DNA from: CAZKCI01 sp964551475
GTDB lineage: Bacteria > Auribacterota > Erginobacteria > Erginobacterales > CAZKCI01
DNA length: 31,656 bases
Assembly (NCBI GenBank): GCA_964551475.1
Contig: CAZKCI010000024.1
Coordinates: 1 to 31,656, forward strand
Reading direction: 5' to 3'
Below, piece after piece: positions 29,273 through 31,656 of this stretch. The position numbers and the translations under genes were made by a program. The notes beneath the pieces were generated by a model. That model was not told the origin of the DNA, did not search any database, and was given only the letters and a program-made list of their open reading frames with translations. Position 1 is the stretch's first letter. Each line of letters opens with the position of its first letter.

Positions 29273-29313
29273 AAAAAGGCCCGCGCCGTCGGATGATCGC
29301 CGGTGGCGCGGGC
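29273..29313 (-). terminator. rho-independent terminator of the LysM gene
   Basis: On the minus strand, a 9-bp GCCCGCGCC/GGCGCGGGC stem with a 17-nt loop is followed by CTTTTTC, beginning 28 nt after the LysM stop. Confidence 0.7.
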
Positions 29314-29340
29314 TATAAATGGAATTTTGCGCAGCAAATT

Positions 29341-29904
29341 TTAATCGCGCGGAATGATGAACACCTGGCCGGGGTAGATCAGGTCGGGGTGCTTGATCCG
29401 GTCCTTGTTGGCTTTGTAGATCAGCGGCCACTTGAGCGGGTTGCCGTAGATCCGTTCGTAGCCGGAGATGATCCAGAGGCATTCGCCCTTGACCACGGTG
29501 TGGGAGGAGGGCATCTCCTTGGAGAGGCCGAGGTCGATCTTCTCGACCGGGGCGTCGGGCAGGGCCGGCTGCTGGATGATGGCCGAGAGCTCCTCGGTGG
29601 CGCCGCCGCTGATCGGGCCGGCGGCCTCCAGTCTCTTGCGCGGTCCGCCGATGATGTACCCCTGGTTCCCCCAGAGCTCCTCGTCCGTCCAGGAGCGGCG
29701 GTTCCAGCCCGGCCAGCCGGGGACGACGTCGGTGAGAAAGCTGTCCACCGAGCCGAAGTCTCCGGTGCCCTTGGTGCGGATGATATCGCCGCCGCGGGCC
29801 GGAGGGGTGACGGAGGGGAGATCGGCGGAGACGGGAAGAGAAGAGATCAGAGACACCAGCACCGCGCAGAATAAAATCGCTGACAGACGCCTGTGGGAAA
29901 ACAT
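29341..29904 (-). CDS. exported LysM-domain protein
   Basis: 187 residues from ATG 29904, chosen because GAGGAG lies 7 nt upstream; the in-frame ATG 29919 would place it inside the coding region. A signal peptide (FSHRRLSAILFCAVLVSLIS...VSA) is followed by a low-complexity middle. At the C-terminus is one LysM domain: SSHTVVKGECLWIISGYERI, YGNPLKWPLIYKANKDRI and HPDLIYPGQVFIIPRD. LysM binds peptidoglycan glycan strands, so this is probably a periplasmic or envelope protein. The layout resembles envelope-associated LysM proteins of unknown role. No catalytic domain is present. Confidence 0.88.
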   Translation of the reverse strand: MFSHRRLSAILFCAVLVSLISSLPVSADLPSVTPPARGGDIIRTKGTGDFGSVDSFLTDVVPGWPGWNRRSWTDEELWGNQGYIIGGPRKRLEAAGPISGGATEELSAIIQQPALPDAPVEKIDLGLSKEMPSSHTVVKGECLWIISGYERIYGNPLKWPLIYKANKDRIKHPDLIYPGQVFIIPRD

Positions 29905-30009
29905 GGTCGCGCTCCTCATTTTCAGTCTGAACGGATGCTAACGGGTGGCCGGGCGCCTGTCAAGACGAAAAGGCCGTCCGCACAACACAAAGCCTCCGTC
30001 TGACGGGAT

Positions 30010-30064
30010 GTAGGCCCGCTCTGTGAGCGGGCGGCTCATCCGCCGCTTCACAGAAGCGGCCTAC
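30010..30064 (+). repeat. 55-bp palindromic repeat GTAGGCC...GGCCTAC (copy 2)
   Basis: Two hairpins (CCCGCTC-tgt-GAGCGGG and CCGCTTC-aca-GAAGCGG) lie between GTAGGCC and GGCCTAC. It is the inverted relative of 28573-28627, sitting in the gap between the HIT and LysM genes. Confidence 0.8.
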
Positions 30065-30093
30065 AACTATCCCCCATCACAGAGCCTTTGCCC

Positions 30094-30630
30094 TTATCCT
30101 CTGGGCTTCCCGTGCCTTCTGGCGGCAAGACTTTTCACCAGCAGATCGTAGGTCGCGTCCAGGGACTGGGGGATGACCCGGGCCCGGCCCAGGACGGGCA
30201 TGAAGTTGGTGTCGCCGTTCCAGCGGGGGACGACGTGGAGGTGGAGGTGGAGGTGGCCCCGAACGCCCGCCCCCGCGGCCTGCCCCAGGTTGAAGCCGAT
30301 GTTGAAGCCTTCCGGTTTCATCGCCTGCTTGAGGACTTTCAGGCAGGCTTGGGCCGTCCGCATCAGGTCGGCCGCCTCCTCGGGCGGGAGAACCTCCAGA
30401 TCCGCCGCGTGGCGATAGGGGGCGATCAGGAGATGGCCGCTGGTGTAGGGGTAGGTGTTGAGGAGGACGTAGCTGAAGGCCCCGCGGAAGAGGACGTGGT
30501 TCTTCCGGTCGTCCCGGCTCTTCGCCTTGCGGCAGAAGAGGCACCCCTTCTCCTTCTTGCCGACGATATACGTGAACCGCCAGGGAGCCCAGATGATTCC
30601 GCGAGGCTCCCGCTCCGCCCGTTTCTTCAT
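30094..30630 (-). CDS. HIT-family nucleotide hydrolase/phosphorylase
   Basis: 178 residues. The N-terminal WAPWRFTYIV and CLFC (zinc ligands) are followed by VLLNTYPYTSGHLLIAPYRH. The histidine triad is GHLHLHLHVVPRWNGDTNFM with its HxHxH core. The protein ends with a basic helix. This layout matches the Ap4A phosphorylase-like or FHIT-like bacterial HIT proteins that cleave dinucleoside polyphosphates or nucleotidyl adducts in the cytoplasm. The exact substrate cannot be told from sequence. Confidence 0.9.
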   Translation of the reverse strand: MKKRAEREPRGIIWAPWRFTYIVGKKEKGCLFCRKAKSRDDRKNHVLFRGAFSYVLLNTYPYTSGHLLIAPYRHAADLEVLPPEEAADLMRTAQACLKVLKQAMKPEGFNIGFNLGQAAGAGVRGHLHLHLHVVPRWNGDTNFMPVLGRARVIPQSLDATYDLLVKSLAARRHGKPRG

Positions 30631-30772
30631 ATGCGAATCCTACCCCGGCCTCCGGCGCGGGTCAAGAGAGACCGGGTCCGCGATAGAAATCAGCACAAGC
30701 GGAAAAAGGGCTTCAGGGCGAGGAGTCCTCCCCGGCTCGCGCCCCCAGTTGGCATCGCGCGACCGGAAGGCC

Positions 30773-30823
30773 GTAGGGGCGAACTTTACGTTCGCCCGCC
30801 CCGGGCTGGCTGGTTGGGCGAAC
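30773..30823. repeat. GGGGCGAAC/GTTCGCCC palindromic repeat
   Basis: GGGGCGAAC-tttac-GTTCGCCC forms a hairpin, followed by another GGGCGAACGT 20 nt on. This is intergenic repeat DNA downstream of vapC. The rest of the 30631-30873 gap shows no gene. Confidence 0.5.
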
Positions 30824-30873
30824 GTGTGCTTCAGGCGCGGCTTCCAGCCGTCGCCCGGAAGCAATGGTTGGGG

Positions 30874-31263
30874 TCAGATTATGTCGAGTCCGATGTGCTT
30901 TGCCATCAGGTCGAAATCAGAGTCAAAGTGGATGAGTGGCAGCCCGTGCTCTGCACAGAACGTGCCGATGAGAACGTCGATCGTCTTTCTTACGGTCACG
31001 CCCTTGGATCTCAGGAGTCGGTAGTTGGACGCCGATTTCTCCGCCATACGGAAACCGACCATATCGAACTGGGGAAGTGACAGGAGGAGCTCCGACACCT
31101 CGCGTCTCTCGCGTGGTGAGCGGATGCCTTGCATCACCTCGCAATATATCAGATCTCCGATTGCGACAAGGTCTTGATCGAGACAGAGATCGACCTTGTC
31201 CACGATGCCGGGTGCACCACCGCCCAAGTACTCGATCCACGCTGAGGTATCCACGATGACCAT
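30874..31263 (-). CDS. vapC: VapC-family PIN-domain ribonuclease toxin
   Basis: 129 residues. The PIN fold starts VIVDTSAWIEYLGG (first catalytic Asp). It continues with DLIYCEVMQGIRS (Glu), RKTIDVLIGTFCAEHGLPLI (Asp) and HFDSDFDLMAKHIGLDII (Asp). All four expected acidic residues that hold Mg are present. VapC toxins cleave tRNA or rRNA. The VapB gene ends 1 nt before this start, giving an antitoxin-first operon. Confidence 0.92.
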   Translation of the reverse strand: MVIVDTSAWIEYLGGGAPGIVDKVDLCLDQDLVAIGDLIYCEVMQGIRSPRERREVSELLLSLPQFDMVGFRMAEKSASNYRLLRSKGVTVRKTIDVLIGTFCAEHGLPLIHFDSDFDLMAKHIGLDII

Positions 31264-31264
31264 A

Positions 31265-31456
31265 TCAGTCCCTTCTCATTTCTTCCAGATCACCGTCCCA
31301 AGTGATTTTGCCCTTGAGGTCGCGTAGCTTTTTTTGGCTGTTTACCTGGACCAGCAGCCGCAGCCCCGATTCAATCGCCGAACGTTTGGTGCGGCACCCG
31401 CTGGTGCGCATCGCCCTCGTCATCAACTTGTCATCGACAACGACATTCGTTCTCAT
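31265..31456 (-). CDS. vapB: VapB-family antitoxin
   Basis: 63 residues from ATG 31456, chosen because GGAGGTG sits 4 nt upstream; the longer frame from 31489 runs through the operator. MRTNVVVDDKLMTRAMRTSG, then TKRSAIESGLRLLVQ, is the ribbon-helix-helix DNA-binding domain. The C-terminal LKGKITWDGDLEEMRRD binds the VapC groove. It would neutralise VapC and repress the operon through the palindrome at 31471-31491. Confidence 0.92.
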   Translation of the reverse strand: MRTNVVVDDKLMTRAMRTSGCRTKRSAIESGLRLLVQVNSQKKLRDLKGKITWDGDLEEMRRD

Positions 31457-31470
31457 CGTACACCTCCACT

Positions 31471-31509
31471 GTGTGTATTCACCATACACACGCGGGTATG
31501 ATCTGTCAA
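31471..31509 (-). promoter_or_regulatory. vapBC promoter with overlapping palindromic operator
   Basis: On the minus strand, a consensus -35 TTGACA (31504-31509), a 17-nt spacer and -10 TATGGT (31481-31486) drive vapBC. The -10 lies inside a perfect 8-bp inverted repeat, GTGTGTAT-n5-ATACACAC (31471-31491), exactly where a VapB-VapC complex would repress. This is the best promoter in the window. Confidence 0.8.
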
Positions 31510-31511
31510 GA

Positions 31512-31644
31512 CCCCAACGGGCGGCGGCTGAGCCCCGACGGACCGGCCCGCTTAGCGGGACGGGACGGCGTGGGCTCCAGCCGCTGATGGGGCGCGCGCG
31601 AGCGCGGCCCAGAAGCGGATGGGAACAGCCGCCGCCCGATGAGC
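31512..31644. repeat. long imperfect palindrome, weakly attC-like
   Basis: The arms CGGGCGGCGGCTG (31518-31530) and CAGCCGCCGCCCG (31626-31638) are perfect 13-bp complements about 95 nt apart. Outside them, CCCCAAC and GATGAGC each match 6 of 7 positions of integron RYYYAAC and GTTRRRY core sites. The window ends 12 nt later. Confidence 0.4.
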
Positions 31645-31656
31645 CGACGCGAAGCG

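Noticed and set aside
28970..29482. Minus-strand frame containing IVQRIIRAYEAAEKTVKEK upstream of ybeY
   Set aside because: The short stretch looks helical and gene-like, but the frame has no start codon or ribosome site in a sensible place and runs into ATCAGT-type repeats and the shadow of ybeY. It could be a remnant, but I cannot support it as a gene.

Overview
This is a GC-rich bacterial segment of about 31.7 kb. It suggests an uncultivated, probably Gram-negative lineage with a large load of dispersed repeats. The reasons are a bacterial core gene set (split glyQ/glyS, sigma-70, uppP, recO, ybeY, ppdK), very large secreted Pro/Thr-linker proteins, and many palindromic or 'boilerplate' intergenic repeats. 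I cannot place the phylum from the sequence alone. Candidate phyla in the PVC/Omnitrophota/Auribacterota direction are only a guess.

The left half (1-15300) is accessory and mostly plus strand. It carries five large predicted secreted proteins: 517-2673, 2921-5317, 8019-10484, 10914-13181 and 13592-15262. Each has a signal peptide, a different N-terminal domain, a Pro/Thr/Ser linker and the same C-terminal module of exactly six 40-residue repeats. The module ends in GD(I/F)PV(T/A)R directly before the stop. The N-terminal domains are a parallel beta-helix (first), a ComEC-like metallo-beta-lactamase plus a GEVED-type domain (second), a NosD-like beta-helix (third) and endonuclease/exonuclease/phosphatase (EEP) domains (fourth and fifth). 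The shared tail looks like a common surface, sorting or propeller domain attached to interchangeable extracellular enzymes.

Between the second and fourth of these genes lies a mosaic. It holds three copies (A 5446-5587, B 7073-7210, C 10520-10660) of an unrecognised ~140-nt intergenic element, each followed by its own strong hairpin. It also holds three toxin-antitoxin-like pairs: DUF4258/DUF2283, ParE/Phd and HicB/HicA (hicA has a GTG start). A 24-codon DNA-methyltransferase stub and a possible flavin-oxidoreductase tail are gene debris. This pattern indicates repeated insertion and deletion.

The right half (15557-31456) is all on the minus strand and mostly housekeeping: radical SAM protein, trxB, PNPOx-fold protein, uppP, apt, sigma factor, ppdK, glyS/glyQ (4-nt overlap), recO, a DgkA-PAP2 fusion, ybeY, a LysM protein and a HIT hydrolase. 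UppP and the DgkA-PAP2 fusion both point to lipid-carrier recycling. A vapBC pair at the right edge has a near-consensus promoter overlapped by a palindromic operator and sits between inverted GTTGGGGTC/GACCCCAAC motifs. Intergenic gaps are filled with dispersed palindromes, including two inverted copies of a 55-bp GTAGGCC...GGCCTAC element. One of these appears to have been read through to extend YbeY. I saw no tRNA, rRNA, CRISPR array or intact transposase.
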